From: Takakia lepidozioides
Taxonomy: Eukaryota; Streptophyta; Takakiopsida; Takakiales; Takakiaceae
NCBI GenBank assembly: GCA_030704615.1
Contig: CM060731.1
Span: forward strand, 51,274,001 to 51,338,000
Direction of reading: 5' to 3'
DNA: 64,000 bases
The first letter of the stretch is position 1, and every line of letters begins with the position of its first letter. The translations under genes and the position numbers were made by a program. Below are positions 10,873 through 23,402 of the stretch, piece after piece. The notes under the pieces were generated by a model. The model was given only the letters and a program-made list of their open reading frames with translations, had not been told where the DNA came from and did no database searches.

Positions 10873-11225
10873 GATTGTAAAGCTTAATGTAAGACAACGA
10901 TAAGAAAGATGGTAAGAATAAGTGAGATGAGATACTCTTGTACAATGGGAATATATTTTAATTTAATAAATAACTAAATTCCAATTATGATTATATTATT
11001 ATTAAAAAAAATAATACCAAAATTAATAATTGACAGTTAGGGAGTTGGTTTAGGGTGGACGACCATAAGGTCTATTAGTTGTCATACTTTTTTCCGCAGC
11101 CGACGACAATTCCAAAAAATAAAACAACAATTTCACGAAAAAAAAAATTAAAATTTTTAAAAACGGTTGAAACGTCCTCTTGATTTCACATTTTTCCGAT
11201 GGGAGGAAAAAAACAAAAAACAAAA
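10873..11225. other. AT-rich spacer
   Basis: Very AT-rich, with A and T runs and no coding signal. It lies between the start of the 237-residue ORF and the end of similarity of the CACTA fragment, and could hold the promoter of the former. Confidence 0.35.
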
Positions 11226-11968
11226 AGAGAAAACTATTAGTCGGTGCCGACGTATCTTCGACGAGGCGGACATGTCGTAGGTCCTTCAAGAGAAAAGGCC
11301 ACATCTCTTCAGTATGCCTCCATGCTTGTGAATCTTGTGGCCCGCACACCTTTCCCGGGGGGCTCCAATGCGAGGCGTGCCATCTCATCAGTTCTGCCAA
11401 TGAGGGGCTTTGGTAGTGTGTCTGCAGTCGCGGGATGATTGGAAAGTAGTGCATTTTCTGGCACCATTCCCATGTCGGCCCCATATCATAATCAGTGTCA
11501 TTCATATCTCTAAGTAAAACCTTGCGTCTTGTAGCGGTTGCAAAAAGGTAGAATGCAATATACAAGTGTATTGTGGCGCGGGTATACCTTGTGCGGGGCT
11601 TTCTTCCCTTGAACATCATCCCGATATCGGTCTTTGTTGCACTTTGGACACTTGGTGAGTTTCGCATCCTCTCCGTAGTACAGGGTTTTATCACATGGAC
11701 ATGCATGAAAAATCTTATAGCCCATCCCCATAGCATCCAAGGCTGCTCTTGCCTCTTTTCTTGATCGTGACATTCTCGGCTTCAAATGTGGGACAAGGAT
11801 GTAGTCCGCAATAGTCCGCATTATGGCGGACATACCTATATTGCTTATGCCAAACCGGATTTGCAAATTCAGCAACAACAAGATGCTTGAAAGTCTACTC
11901 ACTTTGGCCCCTTCGTATAAGGGAGTTTTGGCTTCTTTTTCCATGTCATTCAAAGAGTCTGTGTCCAC
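11226..11968 (-). pseudogene. CACTA (En/Spm) tnp2 transposase, N-terminal fragment
   Basis: Two overlapping minus-strand frames together give a tnp2-type sequence. The first reads AKTPLYEGAKVSRLSSILLL, then IHACPxD-style FHACPCDKTLYYG and a CPKCNKDRY zinc pair. The second carries MHYFPIIPRLQTHYQS, AELMRWHASHWSPPGK and DSQAWRH, the usual tnp2 continuation before the catalytic region. A frameshift and several stops separate them near 11,510. The fragment ends abruptly in AT-rich DNA at about 11.23 kb and abuts the LINE reverse transcriptase at about 11.98 kb. It lacks the DDE core. It is unlikely to be the missing start of the plus-strand CACTA at 52 kb, which is far away and in opposite orientation. 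Confidence 0.8.
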
Positions 11969-11979
11969 AGTCGAGTAGC

Positions 11980-13160
11980 CAAGTACTATCTAAGTCTAAA
12001 GCCCCAGGTCTTGATCTCATCCCAAATGCCATACTTCAAGCATTGGACCCCCAACTCCACCATCTTATCTTCAAGTTCTTTCAGCTATGCTACAAACTAC
12101 AACAAATTCCACACTCCTGGAAACATAGCCGCACCATCTTGCTCTTCAAAAAAGGTGACCCTACGGACCTAAGCAACTATAGACCTATTGCACTAGCCAA
12201 CACTATATATAAGTTATTTACCAGTACGCTCACCACAACGCTCTCAAGTTATGGAGAACAACATCAAATTCTCAACAACCCTCAAGAAGGTTTCCGCGCT
12301 ACACGCAGTACCACACGACAAATACAATATGTCATATCCGCCCTCGAAGACGCTAAACTTACAAAACAAGACATATATCTTCTATACATTGACTTTAAAA
12401 ATGCCTTTGGTTCCCTAGACCATACTAGATTACTCGCTATCATGCTTGACCTCGGATACCCCGCCGATGTTGTCCAACTTATAGGAAACATCTACACAAA
12501 CAGTACAACTGAATACTTCGGTATATACTATGGCTCCACCCCACCCATCCCCATTCTCCGGGGTACCATACAAGGAGACACCTTAAGCCCCTCTCTATTT
12601 ATTATCTTCTTGGAACCCCTACTCAGATGGCTAGCCGCGGGTAAGCTTGGATACCAATACAAGACCTCTCCCAGTGACATCTCAGCTGCAGCGTATGCAG
12701 ATGATCTCGCCATACTCGCACATAAATCACAACACTTAAACCGATAGGTCAGCAAACTATCCCGATTCAATCAATGGTCAGGCATGGAACTCAGCTTGCA
12801 CAAGTGCGCTATTACAGCTACAACACATCACAGCCGGCTCTCTAAAGATGCTATTGCCTTGCACTGTTAACTCTATATACACTACCAAAACACGCCCTTC
12901 CCTTTTTTGGGACCCGATGAACCCTACACTTATCTAGACATCCGATTAGTTCCCTCCCTCACCTGGCACATCCAAAAAGAATCTACCTCATCCAAACTCG
13001 CTAATAAAAGCCTATCCCTTCTCAAATCCCCTATTGTCATTCGGCCCAAGCTATCAATCATTAAATCAGTACTGCAAACCCAAATCCAATACTCATTCCA
13101 TGCCGCGCCCTTCTCCCTACCCGACATCAGAAAACTGGATAAAACCATTATCCCTACATC
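11980..13160 (+). mobile_element. LINE reverse transcriptase fragment
   Basis: The frame opens with KSKAPGLDLIPNAI and runs through the fingers and palm of a non-LTR reverse transcriptase: DLSNYRPIAL, NNPQEGFRATRST, LLYIDFKNAFGSLDH, IQGDTLSPSLF, and the catalytic YADDLAIL at about 12.70 kb. A TAG at about 12,745 interrupts it. The reading then continues in the same style through the thumb (PLLGP-like to FSLPDIRKLDKTIIP) to about 13,160. There it joins copia sequence in frame. The upstream end is cut next to the CACTA fragment. The thumb ends where the RT-less LINE at 54.9-62 kb resumes (KRVCGLPTSTPNAL), so both could be one family; this is inference. Confidence 0.88.
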
Positions 13161-14345
13161 TGACTCCGGGAATGACATTCTCGATAGTCCTAGTAAGGAA
13201 CCGTGCGGAAGCGGATGTGGCTCAAACCTGGAAACAGACAACACACTTGCGAAGTGGGAGGATATCACACTTAGTGACACCGCAATTCTAGACTGGAGAC
13301 CACCAGACATACATGTAGCGACTGATGGACTGGGGGGTGCTACAGAAGAGCAACTAATTCTTGTCGATGCCCCAGCAAGCCTTCACATCACCGCGGAGCC
13401 AGTGCCGTATCAAGGTCGTAGCAGACGACCAACAACTTGCTATGGGGATTGGGCTTATGTTGTCAGTGGCGCCGACCAATACAGCTCCGATTTCTCCAAT
13501 CCTAAGGAGCCAGAAATCTTAGAGGCCGATCTCAAATGCCCTGATGAGCCTCTCACAGTGGAAGAAGCGATGCAGAGCCCAGAGAAGGATGCCTGGAAGG
13601 CTGCCATGCAAGAGGAGTATAACTCCCTGCTAGCAAACAATACCTGGTCGATGTGCAGTTTACCGGCAGGGCGTAAGCTGGTCAGAAACAAGTGGGTCTT
13701 TAAGTTAAAATTCAACCAGCATGGAACAGTCGATCGGTACAAGGCCCGATTGGTGGCGAAAGGCTTTACTCAGAAGGCTGGAATCGACTATCCAGAAACA
13801 TTCAGCCCTGTCGTGAAATTTGACTCAATTTGGACTGTGCTCTCCATTGTTGCCGCAGAAAACCTGGAGATGGCTCAATTCGATGTACAAACAGCTTTCT
13901 TGTATGGCGATATTGAAGAAGATATTTACATGGCATTACCTGCAGGATTTGAGGACCAATGTGAGTTAGTAAAGGTGTACAAGCTGCTGAAGGCGCTCTA
14001 TGGGCTTAAGCAGTCGAACAGGGTCTGGAACCAGAAGTTTAATGATTTTCTTGTTAGATATCAGCTTGTACCATCCTCAGTTGATCCATGTGTCTACGTG
14101 AGCCACTGCAACCCGCGCCTCACACTTCCTCATCTTCGTGGATGACGACATCATATGTTGCCCGAGCAGCTTGGGCATAGCGCACATAATCGAATACATG
14201 GCCGGAGCGTTTGTGATCAATGAAGGCCAACCAGTAGTGTACGTCGGCCTACGGATCACAAGGGATTGCTACTCCACACCATAGAGATAGATCAAATCCA
14301 GTACATCAATCGCCTTCATGAAGAATGGTTTAAGAAAAAAATCTC
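13161..14345 (+). mobile_element. Ty1/copia pol fragment (RT)
   Basis: Copia reverse transcriptase with its typical approach: LTVEEAMQSPEKDAWKAAM, LVRNKWVFKLKF, YKARLVAKGFTQ, ETFSPVVKFDSI, FDVQTAFLYGDI and LLKALYGLKQSNRVWN. The frame shifts near 14,110; the next frame gives LFIFVDDDIICC, the catalytic xVDD motif, and continues to about 14,345. The N-terminal side is fused in frame to the LINE thumb at about 13,160, and RNase H is missing. The integrase, gag and LTRs were not found. It is therefore a nested or recombined fragment. It ends about 1 kb upstream of the FPA-like gene. Confidence 0.88.
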
Positions 14346-15349
14346 CACTGCAGTCCTACGGGGATTTGAACTCCACTCCTTCCTGACATATGTTGCAAAC
14401 CTGGGAGCCTTCTTGTCCGTGCCCAGATGTTTGAGGGCATCGCTGCAGCCCGTCTTCATTGCAGGATTTCGTTGTGCTTCTTACTACTCTCCAGTTCCTG
14501 TTCTCAGAGGAGGACCTTTCCGGGGAAGGAGAAGGTGTTACTGCAATCTGATGCGGTTCCCTCATGCACAGCGGTGCTGATTCACATCTCCCAGTTCGAT
14601 TATGTGTTGTAACTTCCATCAGACACTGTTGTACTGGGATACCTTTTCCGACAGAGATCACGCTTTGATTCCCGTGGAGGTGGTTGTATCTGCAAACGGC
14701 CGAGAATTCAAGAGGCAGGATGCAGTTCAGGCCTGATGGTGGAAATAGTCGGGGGGTTGCTATGCAGAAGCCTGACCCTACCCCACCTTTGCCGGTATAA
14801 AACGTCACTTTACCCAACTTGTGTTCGTGTGCATGAAGGAAAGGCTGATCGATTCTCAAGTTTCTGAGTGTGCGCGGGTCTGCAGGGTCAGATAAGAGAC
14901 TAAATGGTCCTCATGCTTTTAATATCATCTTTGTGTGTATCTCAGAGAGTTAGGATGATTGTAAAGTTGGTTGGGCTGAGCTCCTCTTGCTGGGATGCAG
15001 TGAGAAAACCTCCGTTTTGCAAGGCCAATGGGGAAGTTTTAGAACCCTTGTGTCCATAATTTTACCACAATTGACTTTAGTCACTGCTGGCACTAATTGT
15101 AGTTACAGAGTTGTTGTGAGGGGTACTCTTTAAACTTGTGATTGATGATTGTGTGAATTTTCAGGAATTTTCACAAGCATGGCTGGAAATTATCATGCTC
15201 AAGTTTGAACGTCAAAAGTTCATCGTGTGCATGATGCTCTTTCCCTCTTGATAGTTGGTAGAAACCGAGATTATGGGGGCCAAGCCTCATCTTTGGCAAA
15301 TGTATGAATTACGCATGCATGGCGACGACTAACATTCAGCTTAAAACTG
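14346..15349. other. Upstream region of the FPA-like gene
   Basis: No convincing coding sequence. An antisense open frame at 14,356-14,859 has no recognisable domain. The region may include the promoter, 5' leader and a non-coding first exon of the FPA-like gene. The sequence just before its first recognised exon (AACTGATGCAG) reads well as a 3' splice site, so an upstream exon is possible. Confidence 0.35.
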
Positions 15350-18300
15350 ATGCAGGGGGCTCCACCACTACGAGGAGGGTTCCCAGTAGATTATGGGCCC
15401 CGCGCGGATGACAGGCGGCAGCCATTGGCTTCCCCTCTTTCTAAAATTCCCGCCCACAACAACAACAAAGCAGAGGATCAAGAGGAAGCACCCCCGTCCA
15501 GGCATCTATGGGTGGGCAATATGTCACAAGATGTCTCAGATGAGGTTCTGATGGAAAAGTTTGTGAAGTTTGGGGAGGTTTACAGTGTTACAGTCTATTC
15601 ATCCAGGAACTATGCATTTGTCAACTTCAGGAACCAGGAAGATGCTGTGGAGGCTAAGAAACGTCTGCAAGGTGTTAATCTTTGTGGGCTTGCTATGCGC
15701 ATTGAGTTTGCTAAAGGCGTAAGTTCTACACACTTGTACACATATTTACAGAATGTTCTCCTTTGACTTCATTCCACAAGTGCAGAGGCGATGAAAATTC
15801 CGCCTTGGTTGAGTGCTCCCTCTTACAAGGAACCTCTTTTTCTCTTAGATTTTCTAGCTGGAGTGTCTTGTCAGTAAATGGATCTGGTTCATTTAAAAGA
15901 AAGGTTGACCCCTGCCGAAGTGAGCGTAAAGTATGGTGTCTCTTCACCCCGAAGGCCTACTACCTCCATTGGGGGTTCATGTAAGTATATAGTGAAGGTT
16001 TGGATTCTTTTTCCAACTTATCTCCCCCTAGGGCACCTGTTCTCTGTGTCTCTCTCATTGTGATTGTGAGTCATTGGATAAGTGAACTTGGGAGCTTGTT
16101 TCTTGAAACAATCCAGTATCATTATTCTTAGTTACCTGGAGGTAGGGTTCAAAGCAGGATGAGTTTTGCATGCGGTTGCATTTTGAGTTTTCATATGCAG
16201 GCAGACTTAACAGACACCTGATAGGCAACAGTTAATTAGAGGTTTGTAAAGGTAGGTTACTTATGGTCAAGTCTTGGTGAACATGTAGGGTGTTCGCCTT
16301 TCAATGGCAAGTCAGGATTTCATCCAAAAAGATGAAGTATACAGTTAACCTTGAACAGCCTTGTTGCTTATTGAGAAAACCCTAAGCCTTTGTAATTCTC
16401 CAGCGCATGTGTAAATATTCCCAAGCAAGAGCGCGTGGGACTGATTTTGCATACACCGAGAGCTCCGAGGAAGCCGCAGTCGTCAGAGTATGGCTCTCTT
16501 TAGCTGCCAAGTGTGCTATTTTTAAAAATAGACTTTCCAAGTAATATTTTTTTCCATGGAACAATTCTAATGTTTACAGATTTAAAGGTGAACTTCATCT
16601 TTAATACTTGAGCACATTCTAGGTTTCTGCTTACAAATTGTAGTTTAGATTAAAGTAACAACTGTGGTTATTACTGCTGGAATTGCCGAAATATAATTTG
16701 CACCTAAGAAAGCAATTGATATTACTCGATAACTTTGTGCGTTGATTTTTACTGTTAAAGGAGAGTCATGTCTGGACTGAACGGCACATCCTTGGTAAGT
16801 ACTATTCTCCAAATGAATCAGGAGTCTACTTATAGACATTTTCTTTTTGTACACAGGTAAAGCAGAGTCGACATTTGTGGATAGGGGGGATAGGCCAAAG
16901 CACCTTAAGAGAACAAATTGAAGCAGAGTTCAGAAGATTTGGTGTGATTGAAAACTTCAAGATTTTGCGAGATCGCAATTGTGGATTTATAGACTTTACC
17001 AGGTTGGAGGATGCTGTTGTTGCTGTGGAGGCCCTCGATCACAAATGCATTGGAGATGAAGAATTGCGGGTTGATTATGGATGGTCTCAATCTGTAAAGA
17101 GGGTATGTATGTGCATGGGAACTATGCAAAAGGTTTGTAATTACCTTGTTTCTTGGACTCGTGTTTTGAAAATCCATGTATCTGAGGTGCAGGGTATTTC
17201 ACAACTCTTTCAATTCTATATTACTGTCTCTGTATGAGCTGCAGGAACAGTAAAATTGTAGATTTAACACGTCAGGGCACTGTCAGGCTCATTGTCTGGT
17301 CGCTGATTTATCCGCCTCACTCTTCCGTCTTCTCTTTGCCCTTAAAATGTACCCTTTTCCCTCACTCCACGTTATGTCTTGTTATTATGAATAATATCTT
17401 AGGGCATAGTCATGAATCCTATTTGACATAATGTCTGTACGATTGCTATTTCCTCTGCTTGCATGCCTTCTGTGACATCAGGATTCCTCCAGATGCATTT
17501 GTTGGCACCATGTTCAACTGCTGCGGGGTGACGTATATGAAAGCAGGATCTGCGGGGGGATGAACGAGGCAGTACTCAGAGAGAGCATTGGGGTGCGCCA
17601 GATGATTTCCCAGGACCCTATGATTCTTCCCAGGTTCGTTCTTTCGACTGGACTTTTGTCCATGACCTTGCAAAGCTATACCAAAAGTTCCCATTTTCTT
17701 TTCTTAGAGTGGCACATAATAGCAAAGTTAACAGTATGTGGTTGAAGACTGGTTTCATTATTCACTTTCTTCTTGCTCGGTTTTCACTTGACCAGGGTGG
17801 AGCACCCTTGATGGGATCAGGAGAAATTCGTGGGAAGGTAGACAAAGATGGAGGTCCCAGTGAGGTACTGTGGGTGGGTTTTCCTTTGCTCTCCGAAGTG
17901 GATGAGGAGAGGCTTTTAAGAGCCTTCATGCCATTTGGCGAGATCGAGCGTGTGAAGACTTTTCCGGGTCGGACATATGCTTTTGTGCAGTTCAGGTCAG
18001 TCGAAGATGCTACCCGTGCTAAAGACAACCTGGAGGGAAAGCTATTTGGTGACCCACGGGTCCACATTCGGTTCTCCAAGAGTGAGATTGGGGCCATTGA
18101 TAACTCACGTGATATTCCTCGCAACAATGGTGGTCTTATTTTGCCATCTGCTCGGTGGTTGGGAGATGGGCAGGGTTACACAGCAGATAATGCTGGGGCT
18201 GCACTGGGTCCAAGGGGACATCCCTCACCAGGTGGTGAACGATTTGGCAGCCCTGCTAGGCCCTCCAACTCAACCACCATGCGAATGAGTGGTCTGAGGC

Positions 18301-21191
18301 CAGAGTACCGGCCTGATGGACTCATGGCTGGTTTGGGACTGACTGCTCCCCGTTGCAGCACCAGGAACTCTGAGAGTGAACCCGAGATGGGTTGGGGTTC
18401 TGGGAGAGGGGATGGGCGTCTGGATGCAATAGATTATGCCCGGGGTATGCCTGGTTGCAGATCAGATAGCAGGTCCTCATTTGATGATGTCTGGGATCTT
18501 CCAGACGAAGATATTCTTCCAAGAGACCCGAAGCGAATGCGTGTATATCCAGGAGGGGAGGCCAAAACACCTCGGTTTGACGTAATCTATGGGCTTGGAC
18601 ATCGTGGTGGTGACTTTTATACTGGAACAGGAGGTCTTGATGGCCTTGGAACCACCCGAGGGCCAATTAATGCAGACTACAATCAGGGAAAGGGACCCAG
18701 GTATCACGGTGGCGTATCTGTAATTAGTCCTTATCTGTCACCTGATTCTGCCCTTCCATCCACCGTGAGTCAAGTACCTGCACCCAACTTGGGTCCTGCT
18801 AATCCTGGTTATGCGAAGCGTGATGGTTTCAGTGGAGATAGCGGGGCAACCGCTAAGTGGCATGGCATCATAGCCAAAGGTGGCACACCTGTTTGCCGTG
18901 CCTGCTGCCTGCCTGTCAGCAAAGGCATTGATGTGACTATGTAAGTGTGCTTTCAACTCATCTTCCTGCCCGTCTATTTGTGTTAATGGCAGTCAACAGT
19001 GAACATTCCCTCTAGTATGTGTGTTAGCGGTTGTTTCATGGTTTCATTCAGGCTTCTTGCATGTCGAGCACCTTCGAGTGGATTATGGTACCATGTTGTA
19101 TGTTCTACCACACCATCCAGTGGAACTTCTAATTACAAGCATCTACAGATATAGTGTAGTGGGTGGTTTGGAAGATAAAGAGTCATTGTCATTTCACTCA
19201 TAGTTCTTGTATCAGCCATTTATCTCATCATTATACTTACACCTGTCTGTTTGACTGCGTGTTTACAACGTAATACAAGCTCATCATTGCCATCTGAATC
19301 AGTTTTCTTGCATCAGCCAGCCCTTTTCCCCATCCTTATAATTACAGAGACCCGGAAAGTGGGTTGACTGTGTGGCTGCTTGTTTTCATGTCGCAGCCCG
19401 GACGTGGTGAATTGCACAGCACGGACTGACCTCGACATGTTGGCAAAGCATGTATTTCAGGCAGGTGACTTTGGTGTGGTCTTTTTTGTGCCTGAGGGTG
19501 ATGCTGATGTTCCTCCATACCAAGAGTTCATGAACTATCTTGGAGAGAAGCACCGCGCCGGTGTTGCTAAACTGGCAGATGGTACAACCCTTTTTCTGGT
19601 TCCTCCTTCAGAGGTCTCTGAACGAATCCTGAATATCCATGGTCAGAATTGCTTGTTCGGAGTTGTATTGAAGTTCCGGCAGCCTGTCTCTACAGCAGGT
19701 TACAACCCACAACAGCAGCAAGCTCCTCCTCTGCCACCTCCCCTTTCGCTCAAACAACAGCAATCACCGGCCCAGCATGTGCCACTACATGACTCACCCT
19801 ATTCCCAACATGGTGGGCCCATGATGAACTGCTCTCATCCCCAAGAGCCTGGTGGGCTTCAGGGATCCTCGAAACTGCCACCTCATCAAGGACAGCAGCT
19901 GCAAACAGGGCAAGTTACAAATGGGACTAACTTGATTTCTACACAGTCAAGACACTCACAGCTAGCAAACATTGCAGGACTCCCTGGCCTATTGACACCT
20001 GAGCTTATCGCATCTCTCACAGCATTGCTGCCTCAGCACAGTCAATTGTCATCCAGTGCTGATATCAACTCAGCGGCACCATCGGTCTCTGGCAGTTTGA
20101 ATGTACTTTCTGTAAACAGCAGTATGGCTGCGGGGAGTGCACCTATGAGCAGGGATCCAGCTGTGTTAGGAGCTTCTCCACTACAAGGTGATACGAGACC
20201 AATCTATCAACCCCCCTCACAGAACAATCCTCCATCTGCCCAAGGATGGCCGCCCACTCAGAGCACCCGGCAAGACCAACAACCCGTGTTGGGTGCTTTT
20301 CACTCTCAAGGTCCAGACCAGGGTTCTGTTTTTCCACATGCACCATCTCCTGCTCAGCAACAGCAACAGCCACAACAACCACAGCAGCAACAACAAAGCT
20401 ACCAAATGCAGGAAAATCTTCCATCCCATGGATCTGGTGTACCATCGCCAGCCTCAGCTACCCTTCCTGGCCAGGGCCTTCCGTTTTCTGGACCACCCCA
20501 ATTGCAACAAGGATTCATGGGTGTTCTGGGCCTTAATGGGCAACAGTTTCCGCCCCCACCACAAATTACCAGGCCACCCCAGCAGCCAGTGGGGGTCCGA
20601 ACACAGTTACCGGCTGAGCAGCTGACGCAGCTAACAGCATTGCTGACTCAGCAGCAGCAGCAGCCAGCTCAGCAAAAGGCTTCCACACAGATATTGCAAC
20701 AGCATTACCAACAGCAGCCTTCTCTTAGTCAACCATCACCTTCCTCTCTCCCCTCTCACCAACATTCCCAGCAGTCACAACAAGCTTCGACTCACCAACC
20801 TCAACCATTGCCACTGCAGCAGCCACAGCCATATCAAGCTTTCACCCAGCATCCGCAGACACCAAACTATGGGCAGTTCTCTCTGCCTCATTGGGGTCAG
20901 GGTCTTCCTCTCCAGCCACAAACTCAGCAACCACCTCAGTTCCCCTCGCAGCCACAGTCACTTCCACAGCTGCAGCAGCAACATCGAACTCCCTCACAAT
21001 TCCATGTGGGCAGCTGGGATAGTGGGGCATCCCAGGAAGGGGCTGCCCCAGATTCTAGTCAAGCACAGGAAGCAGGTGAGCCAGATGGGCAAAAGACACG
21101 GTTCCAGGCAACATTGCAGCTGGCGGCTGCACTCTTGCAGCAGATGCAGCAGCAGCAGGAACAGTCCCAGGTAGGTGCTGCACAGCGATAG
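15350..21191 (+). CDS. FPA: FPA-like RNA-binding protein (3 RRM + SPOC)
   Basis: Five coding exons fit GT/AG rules and keep one frame: 15350-15718, 16857-17102, 17547-17633, 17796-18940, 19397-21191 (1,213 residues). RRM1 (about 50-123) has HLWVGNM and NYAFVNF. RRM2 (about 127-200) has HLWIGGI and NCGFIDF. RRM3 (about 256-328) has VLWVGFP and TYAFVQF. After a Gly/Arg/Pro-rich linker, the SPOC domain (about 588-712) spans exons 4-5 with TPVCRACCLPVSKGIDVTI, DMLAKH and GVAKLADGTTLFLVPPSEV. The tail (about 713-1213) is Gln/Pro-rich. Family knowledge: FPA is a nuclear Spen-family protein that promotes proximal poly(A) site choice, controls flowering via FLC in Arabidopsis, and limits its own mRNA by early polyadenylation in intron 1. 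Here intron 1 is also the longest (1,138 bp). The chosen ATG directly follows a possible acceptor, so an earlier exon may exist. A donor-like CAG|GTAGGT at 21,171 could change the last residues. Confidence 0.9.
16761..16794 (+). other. Possible alternative first or cassette exon in FPA intron 1
   Basis: Inside intron 1, TTAAAG precedes a 34-base block that contains an ATG at 16,768 and ends at a consensus donor (TTG|GTAAGT). Translated from that ATG it gives nine codons and joins exon 2 in phase, skipping RRM1. Used as an internal cassette its length would shift the frame. This is seen in sequence only. Confidence 0.3.
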
Positions 21192-23402
21192 CGCGTGGGA
21201 TGTGATGGATTCTGAAGGCTTCGTTGGCCAGGTATGTCTTTCTTGTCATCATTTCTTGTTGCTGTCAGTTCCAGTTTCACACCTGCAGTCCATGTTTGCA
21301 AATGTGTGGGACATAGGCCTCCAGGGAGCAGCCTGGACAGGCATAAGCTCTTAGTTGTGCAGGGGTCCTGCAAGCTCAACATTTACCCCTCCACAGTAAT
21401 TAAATGCTCAGCCAACTTAACAAGCATCCTGGGGTCTCTTGCTTCGTCACTAATTCGATAAATGTAGTGGGACCTTGGGCATGCTTCCTGTTGAGACATG
21501 GCCGTGCTACTTTGAACAAGTTGGCCTTGAAGATTGTCCCCAGACACCGGATCTTAATCCATACCCTCATCATACGAGAGAATTCATCAAAATCTGCAGT
21601 CCACAGAGGAGACCTATTATCAAGGTCTCTGTAAACTGGAATAGTGAAGTCGAACTTTTCTTCTTGACAAGAGTTACCCAACTAAAATGCACTCATCAAT
21701 TACTCAACATCTTGGTTTCTTTCGGCTCAGATTGTACCCTACTTCTCTGGACCCAGAAATGCTGTAGGCAAGTAAAGCAACCCCCTCAACTCTTTGCCCA
21801 TCCATAAATGGGTGACAACTGGCAGCTCAAGTATAGAGAAAGTTGCAGAAGAACACATTCCTCATCCCTACTCATTCCTATCATCTGGTCAAGAGATCTT
21901 CCTGCCCACTTGTTTAAGGTGTCACATCGATACCATGTTAGTGACTGGGTTATATTCTCCATATTACTCAACATGGCAAGTTGTCGATATGAATCCATCA
22001 TGAGACATTTCTGACATCCCCATCATACATATTCTTCAATTAAGATGTGAGTTAGGTTCTTGAAACATACAGCTCTCTGTAGTGACCTCCGGACGGCAGG
22101 TGGACCAGCTGATGAATCACTTTCAATTCTTGCAATGCAAAATCCAAAGTTTGTTGGATGCACCGCGGGACTGCTCACAAAATGTGTAGTCTTATTGTCA
22201 CCCTTCCGGTATCTTAGCACGTTTCCCACTCTACACAGAAACTCCCGTTGGAAACTGACAGTAAATATCTGGTGGAATTTCTGGCGGAGGCGTAGAGTGG
22301 TAGCCAAAATATGTTTAGTGGGTCAATCCTCCAAGAACCTGGTGGGCACCATTACGCAAGATAAACCAATACAAGCTTAAGGTGAGTTATTGCAATGTAC
22401 ACTTTCAAATTAGGGACTTGAAATGTGCGAGTAATTGAACAAGCTTTTCGAACCCCAACTGAAACTGTGGCATGCATTTTCTTGTAAAGCGAGCAGACAC
22501 CTTGAGATATCTGCACCCAGTTTGGTGCACCTTGTGAGCGCCCAAGTTGCTGCTCTGCAAAAGGCTGGACATTAAACTTCCTTTACTTCCTCTTTGGATT
22601 TACAGGGTGATGTTTCTAATCAACAACAGGGCGGAGAGGTGGTCGGACTTAAGAAGCCCATCACTATTACTGAAACACCAACCGAGAACCATAATATTGA
22701 CTTTCAGCATCTTCCTTTTGCATAGAAGCAGAGGGTATATATCCAGAACATGCTCTTTCATTGAAAGAACCATTCATGTATCTTCAAATTCAGTGGCATC
22801 TTGACAAGAATCTGGAGTATTATTTGGCTCCCTTGACTTGTGACTACCATGACAATCACATGCAGGCAGATGACAAGCTACAGTTACATGCAGGGACAGT
22901 GAGAGAGACTAACTGATGTGCATGTAACCTGCTGGCATGACTTGCTCCCATTTCTCCTTGGCTGGTGGTATACTGCCAAGCCGAATGAGTTCTCTCATGG
23001 CAAGTTCTAAATGTTTTGTTCGCAGGTAAGTTTGTACTTGATAGGGAACTCATGCAACTTTTACATGCGTGCAGTACATACATGTGAGCATATTCCCTTG
23101 ACCCCCATGCAGACACCAAAGGGGGGAAAGGGATGATGCTGTGTCCTTCTTTTGCAAACAAGGAAGAAAGCCCCCAGCATTTTACCCTCCCTTCACATCA
23201 GACCACATGTGGTGACGTTGACTGCCCAACTCAACTTGCTTACACGAGCACTCAGGTTACAGTTTAGTGGTTACATGCTCACTCCCTCAACTTGAGAAGA
23301 TAGAATTGAGAAGATAGAACTGTTTCAGTATTGTTGATAGTTCAAGTTTTAGTACATATCGTGGAACACAATGGATCAAAGTATCCTTAGCTTACAGAAT
23401 GC
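21192..23402. other. Downstream of the FPA-like gene; no gene recognised
   Basis: About 2.2 kb probably holding the 3' UTR and intergenic DNA. Many short open frames appear on both strands but none shows a domain, repeat or codon pattern I trust. No transposon terminus was identified. Confidence 0.35.

Noticed and set aside
14356-14859. 167-codon minus-strand frame upstream of FPA
   Set aside because: No domain, mixed composition, and no supporting splice or promoter signal. Probably chance.
20143-20445. Minus-strand frame rich in Val and Leu opposite the FPA tail
   Set aside because: It is the antisense of Gln codon runs (CAG/CAA), giving hydrophobic repeats. No independent coding evidence.
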